A DNA stretch of 64,000 nucleotides. Source: Lophius americanus (taxonomy: Eukaryota > Chordata > Actinopteri > Lophiiformes > Lophiidae). The notes below the pieces were generated by a model. The model did not search any database. It was not told the DNA's origin and worked only from the letters and a program-made list of their open reading frames with translations. Location of the stretch: contig JBBDHG010000008.1 of NCBI GenBank assembly GCA_037951165.1, positions 11,503,501 to 11,567,500 of the forward strand. The letters are read 5' to 3'. The first letter of the stretch is position 1, and the number at the start of each line of letters is the position of its first letter. The position numbers were made by a program, and so were the translations under genes. Below are positions 36,121 through 47,805 of this stretch, piece after piece.

Positions 36121-39100
36121 TGATAGATAAATGGGTATAACATAGACATTTGCAATAAATAACTGTTGTGCAGTGGCAAACTTCACCTGACACCTTTTCC
36201 GTTAATGTTATGTCACACTATAGCTCTAAGGGAGCATTTCCAGATATTTTTTTCCACTAATGTTCATAGAGTTACTGAATGATGCTGATGTTTTTTTCTG
36301 TTTGGTTCAGCAGTTGCTACTTTTTCTGCTGCTGGAAATATACAAAATGGCAGAATCACAGCCAACCTGTGTTGCAAACTATTCAGAAACTGGTGCAGCA
36401 CAGCGTTAGAAGTTCAAAGTCTCATTTTCTAATAGGTAGATCTACGTTTGAAATGATTTCAGTTCTGGTCATTTTTGCTCGTTTTTTTGGCTTACTACTC
36501 AGCAGTCTGGCTTTCACAGTGAGTAAGCAGGGATACAGCTCGCCATTTCTTGTATAATGTTATGACGGAGTGCTCTGTTCATGAGACAAAATGCTGTTAA
36601 AGGTTTGTAACCTTGTGCATATCGAACATGGGGCTTTGAGAACCAGAACCAGAGCACACAGTCAGGAAATTGGGTTTACTGAACAGGCGAGGTGAGCAGG
36701 TAGCGGAGATGAATGAGAGGTGAGCAGGTGATGAGTGAGAAGCAGAGTCACCTCAAAAAAGGTACAAATTGACGAAAGTTGAGAGCAGAAGCCTTAAAGA
36801 TACTCACACAGACTTTTCTATTAAATTGTAAAAACAGTTTTTTTGCGACTTGTCATTTTCTTTAACCGACAGCACAATTTTGTATTCAGAGGTGTTGATT
36901 TTAAAAGTAAGTCTCCCAACTACAGGTGTGGCAGGCCTACTAAGTTGTTTTCAGTCATTTTTTTTTTTTTTTTTCAATCACAAAAAGGAACTTGCGTTAT
37001 TACCAAAACCATTGCTACATAAACAGAGCCTGAAGTATTTGCCAAAGAATTTGTGAAATACTTCAGGTTGATGGGACACAGGTGTGCACCGGGTGAGGCA
37101 CAAAGGATCACCCCTATCAGAGATTTACAACTAATCAGACCATAGAGTTGAACAAAGGATTTCAGGCAGCAGAAACTTGGGTAGAAAATTGGAAAACATT
37201 TGAAACTAGGCCCAGATCATGACAAGGCAATCAAGGATAAACAAAACAGATGTGTTGTGAAGGATGATGGAACATTTTGAATATAAGCAGAAAAAATAAA
37301 AGATATTTAAAATCATGAGAGTATTTAAACTCACTGACTGCAATAAAATGTGGGATTACAACTAAATAATTGCTAAATCAGGTGTTCTCTAAATCCTAAT
37401 AAAACAAAATACAAGCATTAAAGAGGTTTTTTTCTCGAAGTTGTTTTTGTAGTAAACCACAATAAGATAAACCTGGAAATGATTCAATTACCACTATTAC
37501 TAATAATAATAGTTTCCTGGCCTGTGTTCACCAGTGTTACTCTTTTGAATGGAAATTCAATGGGATAAAAATGCAGGACTTTCAGACCATCCATTAGGTT
37601 GTCTCTGTGTTGAATCTTACACTTTCCTAATTATGTGTCCATCAGTAATGATTTCTTCACTTTTTTCTTAAATCGGGGTGTACGGGAGTAGTTTTAAGTA
37701 GGCATACCTCACATGAGCTTGCAATGCTTATGCTTTAGGGCTGCATATTTAATTTTGACTGCACAATTGAGAAAAGATGTATATGATTGAACAATATTGT
37801 TGTTTAAAATGCATACTGCTATAGAATTCTCCTTGCAAAGCAAATCAAGTGTTCCCTAAAGTGGGAGTCCTGGTCAGTTATGTTAAAATAGAATCACTAA
37901 TATTTTCTTTAGAGTTGTGTCTTTGTTTAAAAAACCACTAACTTAGTCAAACACCACAAACTGATGTATGATGAATGCATGAAGGTTGACGGATCATGCA
38001 GATCTTGTCAAATGCTCAAGGGAAGGACTGGTGAGCAAATAACAGGGTAATGGGAGCCCAAGGCTCACTCAAAGCCTGCTGATGTTTTCAGGTTCCATAG
38101 AAGAGCTATTGTTTTACCAATCACTCGATTTACTGGTTCTGCCGGAACAAAGTGCGTTGCAAAGCTGCTGCTGCAAAATGTAAGGCAGGTAGTTTTAATG
38201 TTATGGCTGATCATGTATGGCTCCTTCCCTTGCCAGCCGACCGTAACATGAGGACATGTTGGACAGCCCAATTATAGGAACACATCTCAGACCTCATCAA
38301 ATACAGTAATTCATTTGATAAAATCTGCTTCACTTACAGTATCACATCCTCTTCCTCCTCCTCCTGATTTTGTTTATTGCTCATCTGAACGGCTGTGCTG
38401 ACTCTCAAACTGTGGACGGATCCTTTGATTGCACCATCATCCCTGAAGTAACATTTGATTTACGGTTTACTGAACTGTTGCGGAAGAAAAGTATCCAGTT
38501 GCAGGACTTACAGGAGACTGATACCTCCTTTCAAACTGTAAAACCTTGTATTATGGAGCCATGGAGAGGAAGAAGGGGAGCCGGTGAAGGAGACTTTTTT
38601 TTCCTTTTTTATCTGGATGTCATTTTATAGATCTTTCCAAAAGCTTCCTCACTCTTGGAGTTTGGAAGGGGGAGCAATCCCAGCTGGAGACATAAAGGGT
38701 TCACTCCAGTAGAACCTGCCGTAATTGAGCTGAAGCTGTGGTGGCAGGCTGTGTGGGCTCGGAGTCGAGGCGCAGCAGAGGTGAGGCATCGGTGGAAAAC
38801 CTGGGTGGTACACTCCGAGGGTAGAGAAGTGCTTGTTTAGCACGAATCCCATTAGGTATCGACTCTCTTTTCTTCTTCTGAAGTATCACATGCGGGCTAG
38901 CATTATCATCCCGTGCATAAATACGAGCCTGAAACCGAACCCTGAAGAGGCATCTGCTTACATTGGCAGAGACTGCGAGACAGAGCCGAGAGGTTCAGTG
39001 GCCGGTCAGCCGTGATAGGAGCTTTTTGAAAGTTCAGCATTTGTCAAGAGCAGAGAGTTTTTCCAATCCAAGCATGATTTCATAGTAACTGATGAGAAAG

Positions 39101-41019
39101 GCGGAGGGATTTTTGTTTTTTTTCTTTTTGACTGATCAACAAGGTTACAGATTCAGACACGCAGTTGACCCCCTCACAAACTCCCCGTTCAGCTGCAGGA
39201 GACAGATGAAGATGAGTCAGCCATCGTTCATCATCACACGCCGAAAAAATAATATCGTTTCCACAAAGAGTTCCCTAGCAATGTCATCATCTAAAAACAA
39301 CAATTATGCAACAACCGTCTATCGTAATGTTTTCAGAGGGTTGTTCCTCAACAGTCCGGCAGAATTGTGAATCCTACGTTTGGTTAACAAAGCGTTAACC
39401 AAAGCGTGAGTTATCTTAATTATTTTTTTCTTTTTTCTTGTTTTTTCGTGCGATGTTCCTGCCAGATATCTAAGATCCAGAGTTTGTAATTTCCCAAATG
39501 TGTTCCATAACAGCGTCACTGGATATTCAGATGCTTTTTTTTTAATATACACATATTTTTTAAAGTAAATTAAGCCTTTAATGTTTTCACCAAGAAAAGA
39601 AAAAAATCCATAGCCATGGTTGATAACTCCTGCACAGTGATCCATTTGTGGTGTCTCCCAGGGCTCCATCCATGGCCCCTCTCTATTCTATTGCATATAT
39701 ATGTTGCCACTGGGTTATATTATAAACAGGTTCAATCAAGTGTTTCACATTTTTCATAAAGAAATAAAGACTGAAAGTACCTGACATTCAAAATATGGGT
39801 TTATTAGCTTTTTCTTTGAGCCGTTCTGAGTAAAACTGTCTCTGAAAGTTCACACAAATGGACAATTTCATCATATTTTTTTCTATTTATTGTCAATCCC
39901 TGCCAGAAGGACAAGCTAACCCGCACAAAAAAAATCCCTCTGCACTAATCTATTGGGACAGTAATTGGAAATCAGTGTTTTTCCCTTTGCAACTTGGATG
40001 GAAATTACAATAAAGTCATCTTTTGGCATTTTAATGGCCAAATGACATCAACAGTGACCAAGGAAAAACATTCAAACACAAGAGGACTTATGGCTTATTA
40101 TTGTAACCTTCTGTGCCTTCAACCAGCAATTTTAGATTGGAATTAGATGAGTCGGAGCATGTAATAAAAACTAAACCTAAAACCACAAGAGAACAAAAGA
40201 TGTCTCAAAGTCAAACAGGCTGAACCTTAGGGCCGACATGTTGAGTGTGTGTGGGAGAGGACAGTGGAGTATCACTGGGTGTTGAGGTTTTTAACCCTAA
40301 AGGAAGACAGAAGTGTTCACATTGCATGGGAATGCCATCTTTAAACCTCATTACGATCCCTGCTCAGACAGATGAAACTATAACCAAACCAATCAGGTTT
40401 GACTCCCAGCAGGAGCTTCAATAAATTCCTAGACATTCAGACTGATAGATGCTGCCGATTAAGGGTTAACGTGGGGGACGAGACTGCTCAGATACTGTTT
40501 CTTGAGTTTGTGGTATGTCTGATCAAAAACAATGTTTCAGGAGATGCTGGGAAAGAACCCGTGATCCAACCTGATCCTCTTTGACTTGTTTCTGTATTCC
40601 AACTTGACTTCATAACCCAAACCAGACAGAGCAGACAGGCTGGCCTTTATGAGCACCATTACAGAGGAGGACTGGAAAACAAAACCCCTCAGGCGGATGT
40701 GTGAAACTAATTCCGGTGGCTGTGTTTCAATATTTTCCCTCACTCCAGTCCTAGTTTTGGAAAAGGGAAAATCAACTGAGCTCTAACTTTAATTGGCAAT
40801 TACATGATGATATATTCAATGACTAAAGCAGAACGACACTCAGTGGATCTCATACCTCCACCAGGGCCAGACGACCCGACACGTGTCTTTCTAGCCCTTA
40901 TAATGGAAAAATTAAGGAAAATAGGACGTAGTCAGATAACATTAATGGTTTATTGTTCATACTTTACTCTGAGTCAAATGTAGCTTGTTGTTTTTTACAT
41001 AACTACATGTACTGTAGCT
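36121..41019. other. Intergenic
   Basis: It holds a run of about 17 T near 36958-36974, a solo Tc1 end at 38.2 kb and a short TCC run near 38350. Nothing else is recognisable. Open frames up to 116 codons (39669-39319, minus) look random in composition. Confidence 0.5.
38188..38216. mobile_element. Solo Tc1-like terminal repeat
   Basis: AGGCAGGTAGTTTTAATGTT followed by ATGGCTGATCA matches the terminal repeat of the same Tc1 family as the element at 20774-21254 (there GGCCATGACATTAAAACCACC). I found no matching opposite end nearby. About 100 bases before it may belong to the same element, but they are too diverged to call. Confidence 0.55.
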
Positions 41020-41790
41020 TTGGACCTACAGCCACAGCTGAACATCTGTCTCCATCTTGCCCTGTCCTCTGCATCCTCTTCTGTCATCCCAACCACCTGC
41101 ATGTCCTCTCTCACCTAATCCAGAACCTTTTTCTTTGCTCGACCCCTTTTTCTCACACATGGCAGCTCCAGCATCCTTCTACCAATAGATCCACTATCCC
41201 TCCTCTTCACGTGTCCAAACCATCTCAATCTGGCTTCTCAGACATTGTCTCCAAGATGTCTAAGCTGAGCTGTCCCCCTGATGGGCTCGTTTCTATTCCC
41301 TGCTCATCGCTCCCAGATAACATCATAACATCTTCAGCTCTGCCTGCATACGGTTCTTCACATCTTTTCCAGACTCCCCGTTAGTCAGAACAGTTGACGC
41401 AAAGGACTAAAACTCCTGCACCTCTCCACCTCTATTCCCTGCATCTACAATGTTCCACCTTCCTGCCTTTTTTCCCCAAACTGTACTCTGTGTTGCTGCG
41501 ACTGACCTTTATTCCCTTTTCCCCAACCCATACCGCCAACGCCTTGCTTTTTCTACAGATCACAACGTAGTTCATGGAGACTCCTGTCTGACCTCACCTG
41601 TCAGCCTGTCCATCACCATAGCATACAAGAAGGGGCACAGAGCCGACCCTTGGTGCAGTCCCACCTCTTCATTGAACCTATCCATCAATCCTACTGCACA
41701 TCTCACTCACATCACTGCCTATGCTCTCATACATATCATGTACCACTGTAACATTCTTCTGTCACTCCGGACTTTGAAGTATTTTAGACT
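41020..41790 (-). pseudogene. RTE-type LINE reverse transcriptase fragment
   Basis: Minus-strand translation gives GLHQGSALCPFLYAMVMD (about 41655-41600), the RTE/BovB GLHQGSALSPFLFA..MDRLT block, and further on EARLRWFGHVKR (about 41245-41210), from the C-terminal region. Intervening sequence follows the known order with many indels. The expected FADD catalytic motif near 41560-41580 has been deleted. It has no 5' end or endonuclease and is a dead relic. Confidence 0.85.
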
Positions 41791-42046
41791 GGTACATATA
41801 CTACTACACTATAAACATAAATATCAACAAATCAAACATGAGGGATTTTTTTAATCTGTGAGACTACAAATCATATATAATGAGATTATCTTCTAGAAAA
41901 TTAGGGAGAAAAGTAAGGAAAGTTGTCAGATTTGAATACATCAGAGATTTTATGTAGCCACCTTTCACCAACTTTGTTCTGGTCAAACAAACAAACAGGC
42001 AAATCATCCATCAGTTTTGTTTGTATCGTTTGCATGGTCACAAAGT

Positions 42047-42282
42047 GGATGGGTCTGTCCCAGCTGACATTGGGCAATCACAGGTCCAAAACGTGTAAAG
42101 CCATCCTTCAAAGTTTCATTGCACCTCTTTCCATTTCCACTGTAGTTCATATTTTTGAACAGTTGGTGGAACCTGGAGCATCCAGACCACTCAAACACCG
42201 AGAGAACATACAAGCCCCTGGGATGTGAACCCATAACCTTCACCCTGCGAGGGGGCAGTGCCAAGATCTTGATGGCACACCA
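42047..42282 (-). repeat. SINE-like fish repeat (family 2 or close relative), minus strand
   Basis: Reverse-complemented: GGTGTGCCATCAAGATCTTG, TTATGGGTTCACATCCCAGG, GGCTTGTATGTTCTCTCGGT, CTGTGATTGCCCAATGTCAG and CTGGGACAGACCCATCC. The order is that of family 2, with a variant body. Confidence 0.65.
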
Positions 42283-43149
42283 ACGTATTTCAACTGCCTA
42301 TTGTGGTAGTTACAAAGTTTTAGCTCTATTTGTTATTTTCTACACCTTTAAAAACAACCCCCCCGAAAATATTCCACATTTGAAAATTTAGATCAAGGCA
42401 ATATTGCCTTGGAAAGACATTTTTTCATTGACAGTTATTTATGCCGATAATCATGATATCTGAGGTAAACTAAAGTTAATGTCTGGGTCAGGACCGTGGT
42501 GTGATGACACGGTTCTGAGTTAGCATCAAGTGCTTGCTTTTTCCCCCAAACATTAAACACAGGGGGATGCTGCGCAAAAAGCAAATATTTATTTGGCAGT
42601 TCTAATTAGCCCTGCAGTTTAACTATGCAATCAAGCATCTCAATCATAACTCAAGCAGAAGCCTTCACACACAATCCTTGAAAAAAATACACCAAATAGG
42701 GAAAATAAATTATGTAAAAATAGCAGCAATGTGGAAGCAATTTATGCTAATTAGGCCTTTGTTTTTGGTCCAATAATTGGGCGCATCTGAATTGTTGATG
42801 ATGTTTTTTCTCCCCCCGTGCCCCCTCCCCCTCTTGCTGAAGATCAAAGCGTGAGCTCTTGAATGGATGTTAATGATGCATGGCGGACGTCTTAGTCCTG
42901 CGAAGCTGAGATCTCTCCAGTGAAAGAAAAACAGCCAATTCGAGGTCTACGTGGACACAATTAGCACAATTAATGTGCGCCTTTCATGACAGCACTCCTG
43001 TTTAACCTACCAGAACAGGCTCAGCCATTCATGTCCTCAATGCCATTCTAATAACCTTTACATCCTTATAGATTTCTCTGCATTCCAGAGCCATGGATCA
43101 TCAGCGTAGGCTGCACTCTTGAATTGAAAGTGAAGCTTATTCAAAAAAA

Positions 43150-43235
43150 GTGTACGATTAAAGTCAGCGTTTATTGTTATAAGCACAGTTAAAACAAGTT
43201 TCCCTGTACAATGAAATTATTGCTTTGCCATCCAT
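43150..43235 (-). repeat. Probable LINE 3' tail, minus strand
   Basis: Reverse-complemented, this reads AATTTCATTGTACAGGGAAA and then ACAATAAACGCTGACTTTAA, the usual 'ATTTCATTGTACAGG...ACAATAAAG' fish LINE tail. The A-rich 43230-43330 on the plus side may be upstream tail sequence. Confidence 0.45.
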
Positions 43236-44845
43236 TTACAAAAGCTATGCAGCATTAAATACACATATAAAACTGAAGAAATTGAAGTTATAAATGTCTA
43301 AAAATAAAAATAACAGGGACATAATGAAGAGATAACCGTAAATACTAGGTATACTATGCACAGTATTCCCGATTATGTTTGTACGGATTAGGTAGCGCCG
43401 CCATGTAACATGATGACCTGTGCGACAAATGCAGGCATGGAGAACTTGAATAATTATGTTGGGTTTTTTTAATACAAAAGCAATCATGTGCGTTCCATTT
43501 TTCAGCCCACCTACTGAAATGATCAGCCAAAAACAGGGCACAAACTCATTTTTCCCTCCTTTTGGTAATTAGCCATAGCCTGAGGCACTGCTTTTACAGG
43601 CCTTCTCCCTCCTGAATATGAATGAACCAAAATGGTGTAGCCCGGACTGAGTGGAGGAAACAAGGTGCATTATGTAGGTGGGAGGTAACCATGCCATTGA
43701 GAGACAATTAGCATGAAGCCCAGACCTTTGGAAATTGTGCGGAGGTTGCAGAGAGTAGGCTTGACAGAATGAAAAGATTAAGACTTGAGAAAAGATAGCA
43801 GGGCATGGGAAAATCCAAAGGGAGGCAGGCTAGTGAAGTAAGCAATGAGCAAAGGAGGGACAACGAGGGAATGAAATTAATGTGCTCCTGTCAGCTGCCA
43901 AGTGTTCATGCATTCCTCCATACCTAAGAAGTGCCATTTGTTTGTACGCAACTTTAGTTTCCCACTGCTTATATGTGCGAGGTTTTCAGGAGGGTGAAAT
44001 TCGGGCGAAGTGCAAACTATTCAACTCCAAAATTCTACCAGGTGTTGGCCAAACTAGGGATCTGTCATGCGGCTAAATGGTTGCCATGTACCAATGAGCG
44101 CCCATATTGTGCTAATGGTTTTAATGAGAAGTCCTTTCAGATGTTTCTTTCAGTTTGGTGGGGCAGATGAATCCAATCCATGAATTTCTGCAGGATAATA
44201 ATAAACGGCACAGCTACAGCAAAACGCCGCCAACTCCCAAATCAGCCAGCACAACCAATTTGAAATTTAGGAAACGGATTATCCACGCTGGTGTCACTGC
44301 CGTTGCCGTTTCCTAGAGGCATCACAACTAATCACCATCCAGGGCTGAAGTCTTGAACCTAGCGCACGAGGAGCTACATAAAGGTCAGTAGGAGCGGCCG
44401 GAGAGCTGTTTACGGTTTGTGCGTACACTTGCGCGTGTCGGAGTTTCTCTACGTGCTCAGCTTGCAATCACACTCAGCCCGCCGGCAGAAACACATTTGA
44501 GTTTCATAAATATCACAACAGGCAGGCTGCAGAGAAATATGTGGTAATTGCATGAAGCGCAGAGCAGCTGTTTCTGTGTTTCATAACGTCATGCCTCTGA
44601 GAGGAGACATCAGCGTTACATTAGTGCAGCTATAAGTGACTGCAGAAAGACAAAGGCTGCCTTATAATTACAAAATGTGTTTTTATGTCCGGTATCTAAA
44701 CAAAGAGGTAAACTATCCATTATAACTGTATTTGCTTTTATGCTATACTGCCCAGATGGAACTTTAAAATTAGAAGAGACGCTTGGAGGCAAAATGGTCG
44801 ATGATGAAAGACTACACTCTAAACCAGGAACTGAACTGTCATTTC

Positions 44846-44896
44846 TTTAAATTAAATTAAATTAAAAAATTAGAAAAATTAAAAAAAAAAAAAAAT
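44846..44896. repeat. (TTAAA)n plus poly(A)
   Basis: Four TTAAA units, an AAATTAGAAAAATT spacer and a run of about 15 A. Confidence 0.9.
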
Positions 44897-46823
44897 TCTA
44901 ATTACTAAATCACATTGTATAACGTTATTTATATATTACATATTAGATATTTCAGTTATTATTTAACATGTCAGCTGTTGGATGTTCACATTCTGCAGTG
45001 GTAAGTGTCGACCAAAGTGGTTCTTAGGAAGGTAAACTGAGGAACTGGGACTGAAGTCTCACTGTATTGTCCAGGCCCACAGAAGGGTTGTTTAGCACAA
45101 AGGTTTGACAGGAATAGCGCTGGTATAGATAGGTTTTCTAAACATACAAAGCTGTTTTTGGCAGAAAATATTACCTACACAACAGAAAGCAGGGGTTGTA
45201 ATGTTTATTAAAAACCCTTATTGGCCTATTGTGAAAATGAGACCCTCTCCTAAGATTTTGAGGGATAATGTTGATTCAGAAAACACAGAAGATTAGAGTT
45301 GGTGTTATTCTGATTTAATTTTTATTTTCCCAGGCAATATTATCCAAAAATGAATGAGAAATTATATAATTTGTTCATAAAAAAACAACGGTTGGATATA
45401 TATATATACAATCACTTAAAATATTATTTCAGAAAAAAGATAAGATTTGGAAAAAATCTAAATTCTGAATTTTTCACTTCTTAAACTTAAAGGAGTAAAA
45501 TAGTGTATTATCTATAAAAGAAAACCCTGAAAATAATCCCTAAAATTTGAAAAATAAATGTGATCTCATGTAATCTAGCATTTTGATGATTCTGGTATTT
45601 AAACGTTAATTACAAATCTAATTAACATTCTTGTGAGAAAGTGGGTTTGCCCTCCTCATTATTCACAACTTGTCCTTCACCCTAAATCACATTACACCAA
45701 AGTAATTTATTTGTGTTCTTTTGCTTGAATATTACATTGGCTAAGGTAACATTGTGTCATTGATTATCCTGGTTTTACTTGTGTTTGCTATAAGTAAAAT
45801 TTTACAAGTAAAACACATTCATGTTAATTTTTCATTGTCTTTATTGTGTCGTATGTAGGATTCCAGGAGAAATTGTTTACTTCTTTGCAAAAATACTCAC
45901 ATTTGTTTAATCCTTTATTCACAGCATGTACAGTTTTTGTGTGAGAGGGAACCGCCATCCATTTCCTGCTATTTATGGATTTTGGTGATGTAAAAAATAT
46001 CATTGGTCATGTCCAAGTTCGGGTTTTTTTCTCTATTGTAAGTTAACTTTTGTTTTATAGAATTGTGTTGAAATCATTTATGATCATTAATTTGCCTGTG
46101 TTTAAGCAATTTAAATATTGAAAGTCATATTTGTGAATGTTTATAATTATGAACTTCTATCATTGCTAAGAGTGATGGAAGATAACTTCCTGTTTTAATT
46201 ATGGTATTGTTAGTCAAAGGTGTAAAATTGATCTTACTATGTAAGCACTGGAGTTTTGGTCTATTGAGAGAGCGTTGTAAAGACATGCTGCTGCAAACAC
46301 GTGCCTTAAGTCTACATTTAAAGTTCTAATAGAGTAAAATAAGAGAATTCTTTGTTTCTATTTTGACTGATGTAACGGAGCACTCTAAATAAGAAAATCC
46401 ACTCTTTAAGGGACAAAACTGGAATATCTAGTTGTTCCAAACATTAAAGGTCATATGTCCGTTACTGCAGGTCAAAATTACACAGAAATATGACTTAAAA
46501 AAATAGGTCAAGTCAGCATTTGAACAAGAAAATATTCATGTATACTCTAAATGGTAAACAAAAGACGCAGAATCTGGCACAATGTCCATACTGCAGATGT
46601 CTATGTTGACCGTGTACAAAGAATGACTAATTGAAGTGGCAGAGTGTGAACGCAGGATTACGTGCTGGAAAATGTTTGTCATAGCGGCATTAGCGACAGT
46701 GTTCAAGTTGAATAAAATCAAGAGATGGTGATAAATGCAATAATTGAACACAAGTGTCAGTAGCAGCGGCCGTTGAGGCCGTGAGGTATAACAGTATTAT
46801 GTGGTATGTTTAAGTACATTTAG

Positions 46824-47130
46824 AAGCCTAGTGATAAAACTGTCCTTAAGTCTGACCTTGCGTGCAGCCAGGCTCCCGTATCGCCTGCCAGACGACAACA
46901 GGGAGAGCAGTCTGCATGCTGGGTGGCTGCGGTCCTCCGTGATGCAGTGGGCCTTGAGCTGGCGCTGTTGGTGGAAAATGTCCTAAATGGCCTGAAGCCT
47001 GTTGCCGCTGATGTGTTGAGCCGCTTTCAATACTTTTTGTGGTTATTTGCAGCTGTGGGCAGAGCAGTTCCCACACGGGTCTCTAATGCAGGCAGTCAGC
47101 ACGCTCTCAATGGTGCCTCTATAGTCTCAG
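46824..47130 (-). pseudogene. LINE reverse-transcriptase C-terminal fragment (L2/CR1-like)
   Basis: Minus-strand reading gives GTIESVLTACIRDPCGNCSA and then, after internal decay, LLSSGRRYGSLAARKVRLKD followed by SFITRL. These are the conserved GTIESVLT..C...WYGNC and LPSGRRYR.L..R..R..DSF blocks found after the polymerase core of many fish LINEs. Only the last part of the protein is present. A LINE-like 3' tail on the opposite strand lies at 47430-47500 and is a separate insertion. Confidence 0.8.
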
Positions 47131-47424
47131 CGAACTGACGTTTGCTAGTAGTAAGGAAACATAGAGCAAGAACTGGTGGAAACCCCTTTGTTGGTATGAA
47201 CCCTAAACCAAAGAGGTAATATACCACCATAAGTAATGTTCTACATGCTAATGTTTGATGTCTTTGTATTATAGCTCAGCATCACCTCTATCCGATTCAA
47301 CTTCAGATTTGATTTTTCTTCGGATATATTTACGTTATCCCATTCTCATAAGCACACATGAATATTTATATATGTACAACACACCAACATTCATATACAC
47401 ATAACGACATAGATAAACAAATTC

Positions 47425-47500
47425 ATAAAGTTTTAACTATATGTTTGTACTGACTGTGGAAACAAATATCCCTCTGGGACAATAAACCTAATCTAAATGT
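47425..47500 (+). repeat. Probable LINE 3' tail
   Basis: GTGGAAACAAATATCCCTCT followed by GGGACAATAAACCTAATCT matches the 'AATTTCCCT(C/T)(G/T)GGGACAATAAAGT' tails of fish LINEs and SINEs. No coding part is attached. Confidence 0.45.
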
Positions 47501-47559
47501 TTTTTTTGTATTAGACCAAAAAGTGCAAATACTTTGAAAACTTTGGAAACTTTGATTTC

Positions 47560-47805
47560 CGTAAAAAAAAAACTCCCCCTAGTGAGTACAATATGGAAAA
47601 CTAGAGTAATGTATGATATATTCCAGATAGATCTCCTCGAGTCGATTCATATACAGCACATTTTGACTGAACAGATAACATTTTCGAGCTATTAACGGAT
47701 TTGGAAATGAACACCTGACCTTTCCCAAAAATCATTTTAGTGCTTTCCTGCATCAAGGTTTATGTGGGTATAAAGATTGAAAACGATCCATGCGCTAATA
47801 AAAGG
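47560..47805 (+). repeat. Family A interspersed repeat, 5' half
   Basis: AACTCCCCCTAGTGAGTACA, GATAGATCTCCTCGAGTCGA, TTCATATACAGCACATTTTG, AAGGTTTATGTGGGTATAAA and GATTGAAAACGATCCATG match the family order. This copy preserves the first half best. Confidence 0.72.

Larger units (their letters stand above)
42283..46823. other. Intergenic; richest in candidate regulatory blocks
   Basis: 42570-43110 and 43560-44640 are complex, non-repetitive and contain many TAATTA, TAATGA and ATCAAAG words. 44850-46540 is very AT-rich with no gene seen. Confidence 0.45.

Noticed and set aside
40953..41854. Two plus-strand frames of 143 and 134 codons
   Set aside because: Antisense to an RTE LINE fragment. 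The conserved residues are on the minus strand.
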